Shown here piece by piece: positions 7,994 to 17,194 of a stretch of DNA of 64,000 nucleotides (positions within the stretch are counted from its first letter, which is position 1; every line of letters begins with the position of its first letter). The notes below the pieces were generated by a model that did not search any database, was not told where the DNA came from, and was given only the letters and a program-made list of their open reading frames with translations. The stretch spans positions 62,001 through 126,000 of the forward strand of contig DAHUXM010000016.1 in NCBI GenBank assembly GCA_027307165.1, given 5' to 3'. This DNA comes from Gemmatimonadota bacterium (GTDB lineage Bacteria > Gemmatimonadota > Gemmatimonadetes > Gemmatimonadales > Gemmatimonadaceae). Position numbers and translations under genes: made by a program.

Positions 7994-10900
7994 CTTGTTG
8001 TTGGAGTGGGTTTGATCAACGTGAGTGCGTGGACGAGCCCATCCAGCACGGACGCGCCGCCGAGCCGGGTGAGCTTGAGCGATAATGGGTGCGCGCGGCG
8101 CACCTCGGCCTGAAATTGTACCTCGTGGAACGCCGAAGAGATCCCCTTCATGGATGGGACCGCCGAGCCTCTAAAGGTAATACGGGCCTCGTTGCCCCGC
8201 ACTGAGAGAGTCTCGATCCCGATCCGGCCTCCCAGTACGCGCAGGGTCGCGGCCATGAAGAAATGAGCCGCCTCGGGGGGAAGCGTACCAAACCGGTCCC
8301 GGACTTCCGCACGCAAGCCGGCTATCTCTTCCGGCTCGGTCATCGACGTGAGACGACGATACACGTCGAGCTTCGCATCCTGTGACGGCATGTAGTCGTC
8401 GGGGATGTACGAGGCGACGTCGAGAGAGATGTCGGCGGGCTGGAGCCTGGGGCCGTCTCCGCCACGCATCACCCGCTGGACGGTCTCTTCGAGCATTTTG
8501 AGGTAGAGATCGAAGCCCACGGCGTGCACGAAGCCCGACTGCTCGGGACCGAGCAGGTTGCCCGCGCCGCGCAGCTCCATGTTCTTGAGCGCGATCCTGT
8601 AGCCCGATCCGAGTTCCGTGTGATGCTCCAGAATCTTGAGACGACGCTCCGAATCATCGTCCATTCCATCGGCGGCAAGCAGATAACAGTAGGCGCGCCT
8701 GTGCGAACGCCCCACCCGTCCGCGCAGCTGATACAGCTGCGCCAGGCCGAACATGTCGGCGCGATTCACGAACATTGTATTCGCATTGGGAACGTCGAGA
8801 CCCGACTCGACGATCATGGTCGAGACGAGCACGTCGACTTCGCCCTGAACGAAGCGACGCATCACTTCTTCCAGCTCGCGCTCGCGCATCTGACCGTGAC
8901 CCACTGCGATGCGCGCTCGCGGCACGAGCCTGCCGATGTGCTGCGCAATGGCGTCGATCGTCTCGATGCGATTGTGCACGAAGAACACCTGTCCGCCGCG
9001 GTCCAGCTCGCGCGAGATTCCTTCCTCTATCAACGCCTCGTCCCACGGCTCGACGTAGGTGAGAACCGGCGAGCGGTCGCGTGGCGGCGTCTGCATCAGC
9101 GTCATGTCGCGCAGTCCCGCCAGCGACTGATGCAGCGTGCGCGGGATCGGAGTCGCGGTGAGCGTGAGCACGTCGGTTTCCAGCCGCAGCTGCTTGAGCC
9201 GTTCCTTGTGCTTCACACCGAAGCGATGCTCTTCGTCGATGATGATGAGACCGAGATCGCCGAACTTCACATCGGGACTCAGCAGACGATGCGTGCCGAT
9301 CACGACGTCCACCTTCTTTGCCGCGACTTCCTTGAGGGTCTCGAGCTGTTCCTTGTGCGTCTGGAAGCGGCTCATCACCTTCACGTTGATCGGAAAATCG
9401 GCGAAGCGATCGCCGAAGGTACGCGCGTGCTGATCCGCGAGAATCGTCGTTGGAACGAGCACGGCGACCTGCCTGCCCGACTGCACCGCCTTGAATGCCG
9501 CGCGTACTGCGATCTCTGTCTTGCCGTAACCGACGTCACCGACGAGCAGGCGATCCATCGGACGCGGACGCTCCATGTCGCCCTTCACATCGACAGTCGC
9601 CTTGCGCTGATCGTTGGTGTCCTCGAACAGGAACGACGATTCGAGCTGGCGTTGCCACGTCGTGTCGGGAAGCGCGGGAGTGCGGGTCGCCACGCTGCGA
9701 CGCGCGTACAGATCCAGCAGTTCCACCGTCATCTCCTGGATCGCCGCGCGCGTACGATCGCGCTGTTGACCCCAGCGCCGTCCGCCGAGCTTGTGCAACC
9801 GCGGTGGCGGAACGTCGTCGCCGACGTCCGACGCGGCGCGGTAGCGCTCGATCTGATCTATACGATACAAGGGAACGTTGAGGCGGTCGCCGCCTTCGTA
9901 CTCGATCACCGCGACCTCGACAGTCGCTTCCTTGACGAAAAGCTGCTCGATGCCGCGATAGATGCCGATTCCGTGTTCCAGATGCACGACGTAATCACCG
10001 GGCGTGATCGCGCCGAGTGTGTCGATGCCGCCGCCGGTGATGTACTTGCGCGCGCGACGAATGCGTCGCTCGCGTCGGAATATTTCGTGGTCGGTGAGTA
10101 CGCGAAGACCAGGATCCGTTCCGCGCGGGGGGAGAAAGAAGCCGCCAGCGAGCACGCCGAGCACCAGTCCCGCTGGCATCGGATCGCGCGCGCTTGTCGT
10201 GAGCAATTCTTCCAGTCGTTCGATCTGACCCGCGTTGTCGCACAGGATCAGCGTCGGCACGCCGTCACGCACGATGCGATTCAATGATTTGAGATCGCGG
10301 TTGATCGTTTCCGGTGCGCGGAATGGAAATCCGATATCCGGCTCGCCTTCGCCGTCGAGTGCAATGGTGCCGAACGAGCCGAGCGTGCGCACGGCGGTGG
10401 CGGGAGCGACGTACAGCTCGTCGCGCGTCAGAACATCCTCACCGCGACGCATCGCGAGCAGCAGATGATGCTGCGCTTCGTCCCACGTGCGTCGCATCTC
10501 GGGCGCAACGTGCGACTCCGACGGTACGATGACGAGAGTGTCCGCGGCCCAGAGATCGGTTATCGCCACACGATCACCGGCGCGTTGCGCGGCCTTCACG
10601 TCGCGCTTGCGGCCGCTCGCGCGCTTGGCCGCAACTCCGTCCGCCGGAAGTATCAGCGCGACTTCCGCATCGCGCGTCGAGCGCTGCGTGGTGAGATCGA
10701 AATGTCGCAGCTCCGATATCTCGTCACCCCAGAATTCCATCCGGACGGGATTCGCCATTCCGAACCCGTACACGTCGAAGATTCCGCCGCGCACGCTGAA
10801 CTGTCCGACATCCTCGACCATGTCGACACGCTCGAACCCTATGGAATCGAGATGCTCGATCAGCTCGCCGAGCTTGCGTACGTCACCCTTCCTCAACTCG

Positions 10901-11322
10901 AGCCGGCCGTGCTGCAAAATTGCCGGGAGCCGGGTGCGCTCCATTATCGCGCGTGCAGTCGTGATGAGAATCCGCACGTCGCCGCGGGCCGCGCGCTCGA
11001 GTGTCTCCACGCGCTCGCCCGCGACCTCCGCGTGCGGCTCCGCTTCGCCAAAGCTCTCGCGCGGCGGATAGAACGCCACCGAGTCGCCTCCCTCCAACGA
11101 CTCGAGGTCGGCGAGCCATCGTTCGGCATCCCCGACATTCTCGGCGACGATCACGAAGAACCGTCGCTCCATCCTTCTGGCCAGCGCCGCGACCATCGCC
11201 GCAGCGCTCGAGCCGTGCAACCCAGCCACGGTAAGACGTTTTCCGGTACCCGGCACCGTGTTCGCCAACCGCGTGAACGCGGGAAGCGCTTCTACCGCGT
11301 CGATAATCGTTGGTAAGGCCAT
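7990..11322 (-). CDS. mfd: Transcription-repair coupling factor Mfd
   Basis: 1110 residues. It removes stalled RNA polymerase and recruits UvrA. A UvrB-homology region opens the protein. The RNA polymerase-interacting domain (GDYVVHLEHGIGIYRG) comes before the RecG-like motor: Walker A GDVGYGKT near residue 600, then DEEH and the motif VI region GRVGRSHRRAYCYL. The TRCF C-terminal domain closes it. I use ATG 11322; TTG at 11325 is directly adjacent. A -10-like TAAATA lies about 9 bases upstream. First gene of the operon ending in pdxA; the uvrA partner is at 47430. Confidence 0.97.
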   Translation of the reverse strand: MALPTIIDAVEALPAFTRLANTVPGTGKRLTVAGLHGSSAAAMVAALARRMERRFFVIVAENVGDAERWLADLESLEGGDSVAFYPPRESFGEAEPHAEVAGERVETLERAARGDVRILITTARAIMERTRLPAILQHGRLELRKGDVRKLGELIEHLDSIGFERVDMVEDVGQFSVRGGIFDVYGFGMANPVRMEFWGDEISELRHFDLTTQRSTRDAEVALILPADGVAAKRASGRKRDVKAAQRAGDRVAITDLWAADTLVIVPSESHVAPEMRRTWDEAQHHLLLAMRRGEDVLTRDELYVAPATAVRTLGSFGTIALDGEGEPDIGFPFRAPETINRDLKSLNRIVRDGVPTLILCDNAGQIERLEELLTTSARDPMPAGLVLGVLAGGFFLPPRGTDPGLRVLTDHEIFRRERRIRRARKYITGGGIDTLGAITPGDYVVHLEHGIGIYRGIEQLFVKEATVEVAVIEYEGGDRLNVPLYRIDQIERYRAASDVGDDVPPPRLHKLGGRRWGQQRDRTRAAIQEMTVELLDLYARRSVATRTPALPDTTWQRQLESSFLFEDTNDQRKATVDVKGDMERPRPMDRLLVGDVGYGKTEIAVRAAFKAVQSGRQVAVLVPTTILADQHARTFGDRFADFPINVKVMSRFQTHKEQLETLKEVAAKKVDVVIGTHRLLSPDVKFGDLGLIIIDEEHRFGVKHKERLKQLRLETDVLTLTATPIPRTLHQSLAGLRDMTLMQTPPRDRSPVLTYVEPWDEALIEEGISRELDRGGQVFFVHNRIETIDAIAQHIGRLVPRARIAVGHGQMRERELEEVMRRFVQGEVDVLVSTMIVESGLDVPNANTMFVNRADMFGLAQLYQLRGRVGRSHRRAYCYLLAADGMDDDSERRLKILEHHTELGSGYRIALKNMELRGAGNLLGPEQSGFVHAVGFDLYLKMLEETVQRVMRGGDGPRLQPADISLDVASYIPDDYMPSQDAKLDVYRRLTSMTEPEEIAGLRAEVRDRFGTLPPEAAHFFMAATLRVLGGRIGIETLSVRGNEARITFRGSAVPSMKGISSAFHEVQFQAEVRRAHPLSLKLTRLGGASVLDGLVHALTLIKPTPTTR

Positions 11323-11356
11323 CAACCCACTTATTTACAGGACCCCGCCCGGAAAC

Positions 11357-11386
11357 TTGATCCGCACCGGGAAACTGCAACATAAT
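11357..11386 (+). promoter_or_regulatory. Promoter of the DUF4384-like gene
   Basis: TTGATC (11357-11362), an 18-base spacer, then CATAAT (11381-11386). The gene follows with a strong Shine-Dalgarno GGAGGAGG at 11401-11408 before ATG 11415. It is divergent from mfd. Confidence 0.55.
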
Positions 11387-11414
11387 TTGGGGTAGTCTCT
11401 GGAGGAGGCATCAA

Positions 11415-12326
11415 ATGAACCTTCCGCAAGCCATCGCGTCGCGACTGCTGTTCCCGCTACTGATCGGCGCCTCCGCGGCGACGCCCGCGCTACTCGCCGC
11501 CCAGCGCGCGCCGAACGTGGACGTCTGGTTCGAACAGGGGAACGAATTCGATCGCGGCCAGCCGGGACGGGTGATGTATTCGGGCGATGCCGGCAGTTAC
11601 ATGACCGTCCTTCGAGTCGACACCGATGGCCGCCTCACCGTGCTGTCTCCACATCAACCGAACGAGCGTTCGAGATTCGGTGCGAGCCGATCGGGGATGG
11701 CCATTCCATTCCAGGCTGACCCGACCCAGGGCGTGGGGTACGTGTTCGCGGTGGCCTCCCGCACGCCATTCGACTTCAGAAATTACCGCGGACGCGGCAA
11801 CAGCTGGAACGTGGGGACCCTGGGCGCGAGGCCCGGGATCGACCCGTTCGAGATCGTCGATCGCTTCGCGCGCTCGAGCGTGGGCCCCCGAGGGGCATAC
11901 TCCATCGCGTACGCTCCGTACGAGATCGGCCGCGACGGCGGCGGACGCGCGTCCTATCAGCACGGAGTGCGGTACGACGACAGCTACGGCTACTATGGTG
12001 GCTACGAGGATCCCTGGGGCGCGTCGCCGTATCGCCGCGGCTACGACGACTTTCGATATCAGGGCGGCTACGGTTACAACGGTTACGGTCACGATCGCGG
12101 AAACGACAACCGTTACGGATATGGCGCCGACAGCCGGTACAGCCGAGATCCACGCACGCATTCGCTGAGACACTGCCCGGATGGGACTCTGGCGCCGTAC
12201 ACGACGCCGTGCGCGGCGTTTGCACGGCCGGGGTTGCCCGGACGCGGATTTCAACAGCGATCACACCAGCAGATCCGTCCAGGACCCCTGCCGCGACCGA
12301 CGCCGCAACCGCGGCCTTATCCCTGA
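11415..12326 (+). CDS. Secreted DUF4384-like protein with Gly/Tyr/Arg-rich tail
   Basis: 303 residues with a signal peptide (cleavage near LLAAQ, about residue 30). Residues 35-130 resemble DUF4384 (VDVWFEQGNEF, GDAGSYMTVLRVDTDGRLTV, GVGYVFAVAS). This domain often occurs in envelope proteins or beside Ser/Thr kinase domains. Residues 165-245 are low-complexity with repeated Gly-Tyr, Tyr-Arg and Asp, and the last 30 are Pro/Arg/Gln-rich. The start is well supported by GGAGGAGG. Function unknown; an extracytoplasmic place is likely. Confidence 0.75.
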   Translation: MNLPQAIASRLLFPLLIGASAATPALLAAQRAPNVDVWFEQGNEFDRGQPGRVMYSGDAGSYMTVLRVDTDGRLTVLSPHQPNERSRFGASRSGMAIPFQADPTQGVGYVFAVASRTPFDFRNYRGRGNSWNVGTLGARPGIDPFEIVDRFARSSVGPRGAYSIAYAPYEIGRDGGGRASYQHGVRYDDSYGYYGGYEDPWGASPYRRGYDDFRYQGGYGYNGYGHDRGNDNRYGYGADSRYSRDPRTHSLRHCPDGTLAPYTTPCAAFARPGLPGRGFQQRSHQQIRPGPLPRPTPQPRPYP

Positions 12327-12337
12327 CCGACGAGGCG

Positions 12338-12643
12338 CTACGCCGCCGCCCCGATCGTCATATCGACATGCATGCCGGCTGCGGCGAGCATTCCGACCAG
12401 CGTATCGATACTGAAGAGATCGATCTTTCCGCGCATCAGATCGCTGATACGAGGCTGCGTAACGCCCAATAGCTCCGCGGCATGGACTTGCGTCAACTGT
12501 CGCCGTTCGATCACCTGACGAATCGCCATCATCAATTGCGCGCGAAGCCGAAGGTGCTCCGCCTCTCCGGGGCAAAAGCCAATGTCGACAAAGACATTTC
12601 CGGTAGACTGGATCGCTGACTTACGAGTGCGTCGTTGCGTCAT
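12338..12643 (-). CDS. HigA-like antitoxin, XRE-family HTH
   Basis: 101 residues. The HTH lies at about 40-75 (LTQVHAAELLGVTQPRISDL) and is of the HTH_37/COG5606 type found in antitoxins of gp49-like toxins. It is the second gene of the pair; its ATG overlaps the toxin stop (ATGA at 12640-12643). It should neutralise the toxin and repress through the palindrome at 13009-13028. Family-level confidence is high; the exact subclass is inferred from character. Confidence 0.88.
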   Translation of the reverse strand: MTQRRTRKSAIQSTGNVFVDIGFCPGEAEHLRLRAQLMMAIRQVIERRQLTQVHAAELLGVTQPRISDLMRGKIDLFSIDTLVGMLAAAGMHVDMTIGAAA

Positions 12644-12999
12644 GTTGACGTGCCCTCAAATTTCGCTCCCGAATTTCGGTCCCCAACAATGTCGCGGTAA
12701 CGCTTCCTGGCTAGCTCGATATCGTGCCGACGCGTTCGCTGACTCCTCTTCTCAAACGCATGCAACACGTAGACTCCGTCTGCAAAGTTGGCAACGTAGA
12801 GAACGCGGTACTCACGTTCCGTGTGAACACGAATTTCGTAGACACCGCGAGCGACACCAGGGATTGCCTTCCAGTCTGAAGGCATCGCGCCAGATTGTAC
12901 CAGGGCGAGCTCAAATCCGGCGCGCTGTCGCGCCGCGTTCGGGAAATCTCTAATGTCTTCGAGCGACGATCCAACCCAGAAGATGGGTCGTTCGCTCAT
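12640..12999 (-). CDS. HigB-like toxin, phage gp49/RelE superfamily
   Basis: 119 residues. The stretch VARGVYEIRVHTEREYRVLYVANFAD... and LHAFEKRSQRT are typical of the gp49-like (COG4679) branch of the RelE/ParE fold, whose better-known members cut mRNA on ribosomes. Toxin-first order and the 4-bp overlap with the antitoxin fit HigBA systems. It appears intact. It sits between two ordinary housekeeping regions, so it is probably a chromosomal acquisition. Confidence 0.87.
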   Translation of the reverse strand: MSERPIFWVGSSLEDIRDFPNAARQRAGFELALVQSGAMPSDWKAIPGVARGVYEIRVHTEREYRVLYVANFADGVYVLHAFEKRSQRTRRHDIELARKRYRDIVGDRNSGAKFEGTST

Positions 13000-13008
13000 A
13001 GACAGTTA

Positions 13009-13028
13009 ATATACAACATTTTGTATAT
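13009..13028. promoter_or_regulatory. Palindromic operator of the HigBA-like operon
   Basis: A perfect inverted repeat: ATATACAA (13009-13016), spacer CATT, TTGTATAT (13021-13028). It begins nine bases upstream of the toxin ATG (12999). AT-rich in a GC-rich genome, it covers the likely promoter and is the expected site for antitoxin repression. Confidence 0.7.
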
Positions 13029-13346
13029 CCGGGTGCGAGGTTTCCCGACGACCGGTGGGCCGTGATCGACGTCACATTTTCGGTGGCAAGGGCTTTGCGA
13101 AATATTGGGCTGGCGCCCCGAACGCGTGGGGACCTATCCGCAGGCGTGGTAGCGGAACTGTGCCGAACAGCGCGACGCCTGCCCGAGAACGGGACTGGCG
13201 TTTGGGGAATTCTTCTCGTGCCCGTTCGCCCAAGTTCCAGCCGTCAGCGAAACCGGTACCCAGTCGCGCCGTTATGACGCACGCACGACTCGACGAAAAC
13301 GCGGCCCCGACCCATAGTCCATAGGGGAGATCACCCTCCTTCCCGG
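13029..13346. other. Intergenic stretch without a supported gene
   Basis: The spacer between the HigBA operon and lepA. Open frames exist on both strands (for example 13055-13324 plus and 13072-13380 minus), but their translations are Arg/Pro/Gly-rich with no domain and no start context. I see no RNA gene or convincing repeat. Confidence 0.6.
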
Positions 13347-13352
13347 TATATT
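13347..13352 (+). promoter_or_regulatory. Possible -10 box for lepA
   Basis: TATATT followed by TGAGGG, similar in composition to the corC and uvrA boxes. Here the ATG is at 13389, so a leader of about 30 bases is expected. No clear -35. Confidence 0.35.
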
Positions 13353-13388
13353 TGAGGGCTAGGCCTGAAAATCTCCCCAAAGCCCCGA

Positions 13389-15185
13389 ATGAAGCTCCAG
13401 CACATCCGCAATTTCTGTATCGTCGCCCATATCGATCATGGAAAATCCACGCTCGCAGACCGTCTGATCGAGGCGACGGGAACGCTTCAGCGGCGCGAAA
13501 TGAAGGCGCAGGTGCTCGACACGCTCGATCTGGAGCGGGAGCGAGGGATCACGATCAAGCTCAACGCCGTGCGGATGGGCTACACGGGTGCGGACGGCAA
13601 GAAGTACGAGCTCAACCTCATCGACACGCCAGGCCACGTCGACTTCACCTACGAAGTCTCGCGCTCGCTCGCGGCGTGCGAGGGGGCCATTCTGGTGGTC
13701 GATGCTTCGCAGGGGATCCAGGCGCAGACGCTCTCGAATCTGTTTCTCGCGATGGACGCCGGGCTCGAGATAATCCCGGTGCTCAACAAGATCGACCTCC
13801 CGGGCGCCGAGCCTGAGCGCCGTCGCCAGGAGCTGGTCGACCTTCTCGGCGTCACACCGGATCGCGTGTTGAGCGTGAGCGCGAAGGAAGGAATCGGCGT
13901 GCCTGCACTTCTTGAGGAAATTCTGCGCCGCGTGCCGCCACCGGAAGGCGACGCGGACGCTCCCCTTCGCGCGCTCATCTTCGATTCGATGTACGACCGC
14001 TACCGCGGCGCGATTCCGAGCGTGCGCGTGGTCGATGGCGAGCTCAAGGCCGGAATGAAGATCAAGTTCAGCGCCGTCGGCGAGATGTACGACGTGGAAG
14101 AGGTAGGTTACCACCAGCTTCGCCAGGTAAAGACAGACGTGCTGCGTCCAGGTGAAGTCGGGTATGTCGTGGCAAATGTTCGTCATGTAAAAGAGACGCG
14201 TGTCGGTGACACGGTCCTTGACGCAACGCGGCCTGAAGTCGAACCGCTGCCTGGATATCAGGACGTGCACTCGATGGTGTTCGCCGGCATCTATCCTACC
14301 GACACCACACAGTACGAGAACCTGCGCGACGCGCTGGACAAGCTGCAGCTCAACGACGCGTCGCTCAACTATCAGCCGGAAACTTCCACCGCGCTCGGCT
14401 TCGGCTTCCGCTGCGGATTTCTCGGACTGCTGCACATGGAGATCGTGCAGGAACGGCTCGAGCGCGAGTTCAATCTCGATCTCGTCACTACCGTGCCGAG
14501 CGTCGAGTACCGCGTGTTCAAGACCGACGGCACGATGGAGCTGATCGAGAATCCGTCGCTCATGCCGGTCGCAGGTGTCGTGCAGCACGTGGAAGAACCG
14601 TACGTCAAGGCGCGCATAGTCTCGCCCAGCGATTACATCGGACCGATCATGACGCTGTCGACCGAACGTCGCGGCATCTACAAGAACATGTCGTACATCG
14701 ACGCGGCGCGCGTGGAGTTCGACTTCGAGTTTCCGCTGGGCGAGATAATTCTGGATTTCTTCGACCGGCTCAAGACGATCAGCCGCGGATACGCGTCGCT
14801 CGACTACGAGATGCTCGAATACCGCCAGAGCGATCTCGTCAAGCTCGACATGCTGATCAACGGTGAGCCGGTGGATGCGTTCTCGGTGATCATCCATCGC
14901 GACAAGGCCTACGAGTGGGGCCGCAAGATCGCCGACAAGCTCAAGGATCTCATTCCGCGTCAGCTCTTCGAGGTGGCGATCCAGGCTGCACTCGGCGGCA
15001 AGATCATCGCGCGCACGAGTGTCAAGGCATTACGCAAGGACGTGCTCGCCAAGTGCTACGGTGGCGACATCTCGCGCAAGCGCAAACTCCTCGAGAAGCA
15101 GAAGGAAGGCAAGAAGCGCATGAAGCAGGTCGGGTCGGTCGAGATCCCGCAGGAGGCGTTCCTCGCAGTTCTGCAGGTAGACTGA
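13389..15185 (+). CDS. lepA: Elongation factor 4 (LepA)
   Basis: 598 residues, full length. The G1 motif AHIDHGKS is at residues 13-20, with DTPGHVDF and NKID following. The LepA-specific C-terminal domain is present ([20 protein letters not shown] near the end). LepA acts on the ribosome in translation quality control or 30S biogenesis. It heads a dense plus-strand gene run; the next gene starts 4 bases after its stop. Confidence 0.97.
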   Translation: MKLQHIRNFCIVAHIDHGKSTLADRLIEATGTLQRREMKAQVLDTLDLERERGITIKLNAVRMGYTGADGKKYELNLIDTPGHVDFTYEVSRSLAACEGAILVVDASQGIQAQTLSNLFLAMDAGLEIIPVLNKIDLPGAEPERRRQELVDLLGVTPDRVLSVSAKEGIGVPALLEEILRRVPPPEGDADAPLRALIFDSMYDRYRGAIPSVRVVDGELKAGMKIKFSAVGEMYDVEEVGYHQLRQVKTDVLRPGEVGYVVANVRHVKETRVGDTVLDATRPEVEPLPGYQDVHSMVFAGIYPTDTTQYENLRDALDKLQLNDASLNYQPETSTALGFGFRCGFLGLLHMEIVQERLEREFNLDLVTTVPSVEYRVFKTDGTMELIENPSLMPVAGVVQHVEEPYVKARIVSPSDYIGPIMTLSTERRGIYKNMSYIDAARVEFDFEFPLGEIILDFFDRLKTISRGYASLDYEMLEYRQSDLVKLDMLINGEPVDAFSVIIHRDKAYEWGRKIADKLKDLIPRQLFEVAIQAALGGKIIARTSVKALRKDVLAKCYGGDISRKRKLLEKQKEGKKRMKQVGSVEIPQEAFLAVLQVD

Positions 15186-15188
15186 CCG

Positions 15189-16205
15189 TTGCGGTCGCTC
15201 GTTGTGCAGACGAGCTTCATCGGCGACGTCGTGCTGACGACGCCGCTCATCGCGCGGCTGGCGCAGGATGGTGAAGTGGACGTCGTCACGACGCCGCCTG
15301 GCGCCACACTGCTTGCATCACATCCCGCGGTCGCGCGACTGTTCGTCTACGACAAGCGCAGAGCCGACAGAGGAATCGCAGGCTTCCTGAGATCGGCGCG
15401 TGAAGCGCGCGGTGCGCGTCGCGCATTTCTCTGTCAGGGATCCGCGCGCAGCGGTTCACTCGCGTTCGCTGCGGGATGCAGGGAGCGGATCGGCTTCACG
15501 ACCTCGGATGGACGCTGGACATATACAGAGCGCGTGGAGTATCGCGACGACTGGCATCACGCGCGCCGTCTGCTCTCGCTCGGCGATCTTCCGCTTGCTG
15601 CGGCATCGAGTGAGTCAACCGATGCTGCGATCAGACCGCGGCTCTATCCCACCGACGACGACGTTCGTGCTGTGGACCAGTTGCTGGAGCATCGCAAGCG
15701 CCCGATGATCGCGCTCGCGCCAGGCAGCGCGTGGCAAACCAAGCAGTGGCCAGGATACGGCGAGCTCGCGGCGTTGTTCGCCGACCGATGCGACATCGCG
15801 ATAGCAGGTGGTCCCGGCGATCTGGCTGCGGCTGGTGAGATAGCGCAACGTGTGGATCGCGAGCACGTCATCGACGCGACTGGTAAATTGTCGCTGTTGG
15901 GCTCGGCGGAGCTGATCAGGCGCAGCCTGGTGCTGGTGAGCAACGATTCGTCGCCGCAACATCTCGCGTCGGCGATGGGCACTCCGACCGTGACCATCTT
16001 CGGACCGACGGTTCCCGAATTCGGCTTCGGGCCGCTGGCACCGGGCTCGCGCACTGTCGGCAACAGGTCGCTCGACTGCCGCCCGTGCGACCGACACGGT
16101 CCGCGCGTATGCCCACTGGGCCACTGGCGCTGCATGAATGAAATTACCCATGACGAGGTCGCCGCCGTCGTGCAATCCGTCATTTCCGAGGAGACCGTTA
16201 GATGA
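15189..16205 (+). CDS. Glycosyltransferase family 9, ADP-heptose:LPS heptosyltransferase-like
   Basis: 338 residues with a TTG start. The opening [20 protein letters not shown] is the classic GT9 N-terminus. Later blocks ([38 protein letters not shown]) form the donor-binding half. It probably transfers heptose to lipid A-core on the cytoplasmic side of the inner membrane. Four cysteines near residues 297-317 ([20 protein letters not shown]) are also seen in WaaF-like proteins. It overlaps the ROK kinase gene by 4 bp. Confidence 0.9.
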   Translation: MRSLVVQTSFIGDVVLTTPLIARLAQDGEVDVVTTPPGATLLASHPAVARLFVYDKRRADRGIAGFLRSAREARGARRAFLCQGSARSGSLAFAAGCRERIGFTTSDGRWTYTERVEYRDDWHHARRLLSLGDLPLAAASSESTDAAIRPRLYPTDDDVRAVDQLLEHRKRPMIALAPGSAWQTKQWPGYGELAALFADRCDIAIAGGPGDLAAAGEIAQRVDREHVIDATGKLSLLGSAELIRRSLVLVSNDSSPQHLASAMGTPTVTIFGPTVPEFGFGPLAPGSRTVGNRSLDCRPCDRHGPRVCPLGHWRCMNEITHDEVAAVVQSVISEETVR

Positions 16206-17194
16206 ATCGTGAGCAATACATCATTGGCGTCGATCTTGGCGGAACCAATCTCTCCGTTGGTGCGATGCCGCTCGATGGAAGCCGCGAGATCGGGTTGCGT
16301 ACGCTTCCGACGCGCGCGGATCTGGGCGCCGATGCAGTGTCCGACCGGATCGCAGCGATGATCGAAAGCGTCGTCATCGCTCTCAACTCGGAGACCGGCG
16401 CCGGCCGCGACGCCATACTCGGCGTCGGAATCGGATCGCCGGGTCCGCTCGATCGCGAGCGCGGCGTGGTGATATTCACACCCAATCTCGGATGGCGCGA
16501 CTATCCGCTGCGCGATGAGATCGCGACCCGGGTCAACATGCGCGCAACACTCGACAACGACGCCAACTGCGCGACGTTCGGTGAATTCTGGCGTGGCGCG
16601 GCGCGTGGAGGACGCGACGTGATAGGCATGACGCTCGGCACGGGAATCGGCGGCGGACTGGTGCTCGACGGGAGATTGTACCACGGCGTGTCCGACGCAG
16701 CCGGAGAGATCGGTCACACTTCCATCGAATCGAATGGACGGCGGTGCAAGTGCGGTAATTACGGGTGCCTGGAAGCGTACTGCTCCGGCCCCGCAATCGC
16801 CGAGCGCGCGCGCGAGGCTCTGGAGAGCGATCCGAGCCCGACGATCGATACGCTCGTGGATGGAGATCTTTCGCGACTGACGGCGCACATCGTGTACGAA
16901 GCAGCGCGCCGCGGTGACACGGTTGCAAGGGAAGTTGTGCGCGACACCGCGCGCTTTCTGGGCACCGGATTGTCGAACCTCATCAACATCTTCAATCCGG
17001 ATACGGTCGTGCTCGCCGGTGGCGTTACGCAGGCTGGCGAGGCGTTGATGCTGCCGTTGCAGGCCGAGGTGAAGCGTCGCGCATTCAAGACGGCGGTGGA
17101 TTCGTGCAGGATAGTGCTCGGCTCGCTTCCGATGTCGGCCGGCGTTGTCGGCGCGGTAGCGACGTTCAAGGAACGAGTGCTGGGCTCGCTCTGA
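16202..17194 (+). CDS. ROK-family sugar kinase (glucokinase-like)
   Basis: 330 residues. It shows the ROK ATP-binding motif GVDLGGTNLSVG (residues 9-20), the sugar-site LDNDANCATFGEFW, LGTGIGGG, and the zinc motif with GHTSIES then CKCGNYGCLE. Glucose is the likeliest substrate; other hexoses or amino sugars are possible. Start overlap ATGA with the GT9 gene and a one-base overlap with the PfkB gene point to one transcript. Confidence 0.88.
   Translation: MNREQYIIGVDLGGTNLSVGAMPLDGSREIGLRTLPTRADLGADAVSDRIAAMIESVVIALNSETGAGRDAILGVGIGSPGPLDRERGVVIFTPNLGWRDYPLRDEIATRVNMRATLDNDANCATFGEFWRGAARGGRDVIGMTLGTGIGGGLVLDGRLYHGVSDAAGEIGHTSIESNGRRCKCGNYGCLEAYCSGPAIAERAREALESDPSPTIDTLVDGDLSRLTAHIVYEAARRGDTVAREVVRDTARFLGTGLSNLINIFNPDTVVLAGGVTQAGEALMLPLQAEVKRRAFKTAVDSCRIVLGSLPMSAGVVGAVATFKERVLGSL

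Noticed and set aside
13072-13380. Minus-strand open frame in the HigBA/lepA spacer
   Set aside because: No domain, no Shine-Dalgarno, and it overlaps the likely lepA leader.
13359-14897. 512-residue open frame opposite lepA
   Set aside because: Antisense shadow; no domain.
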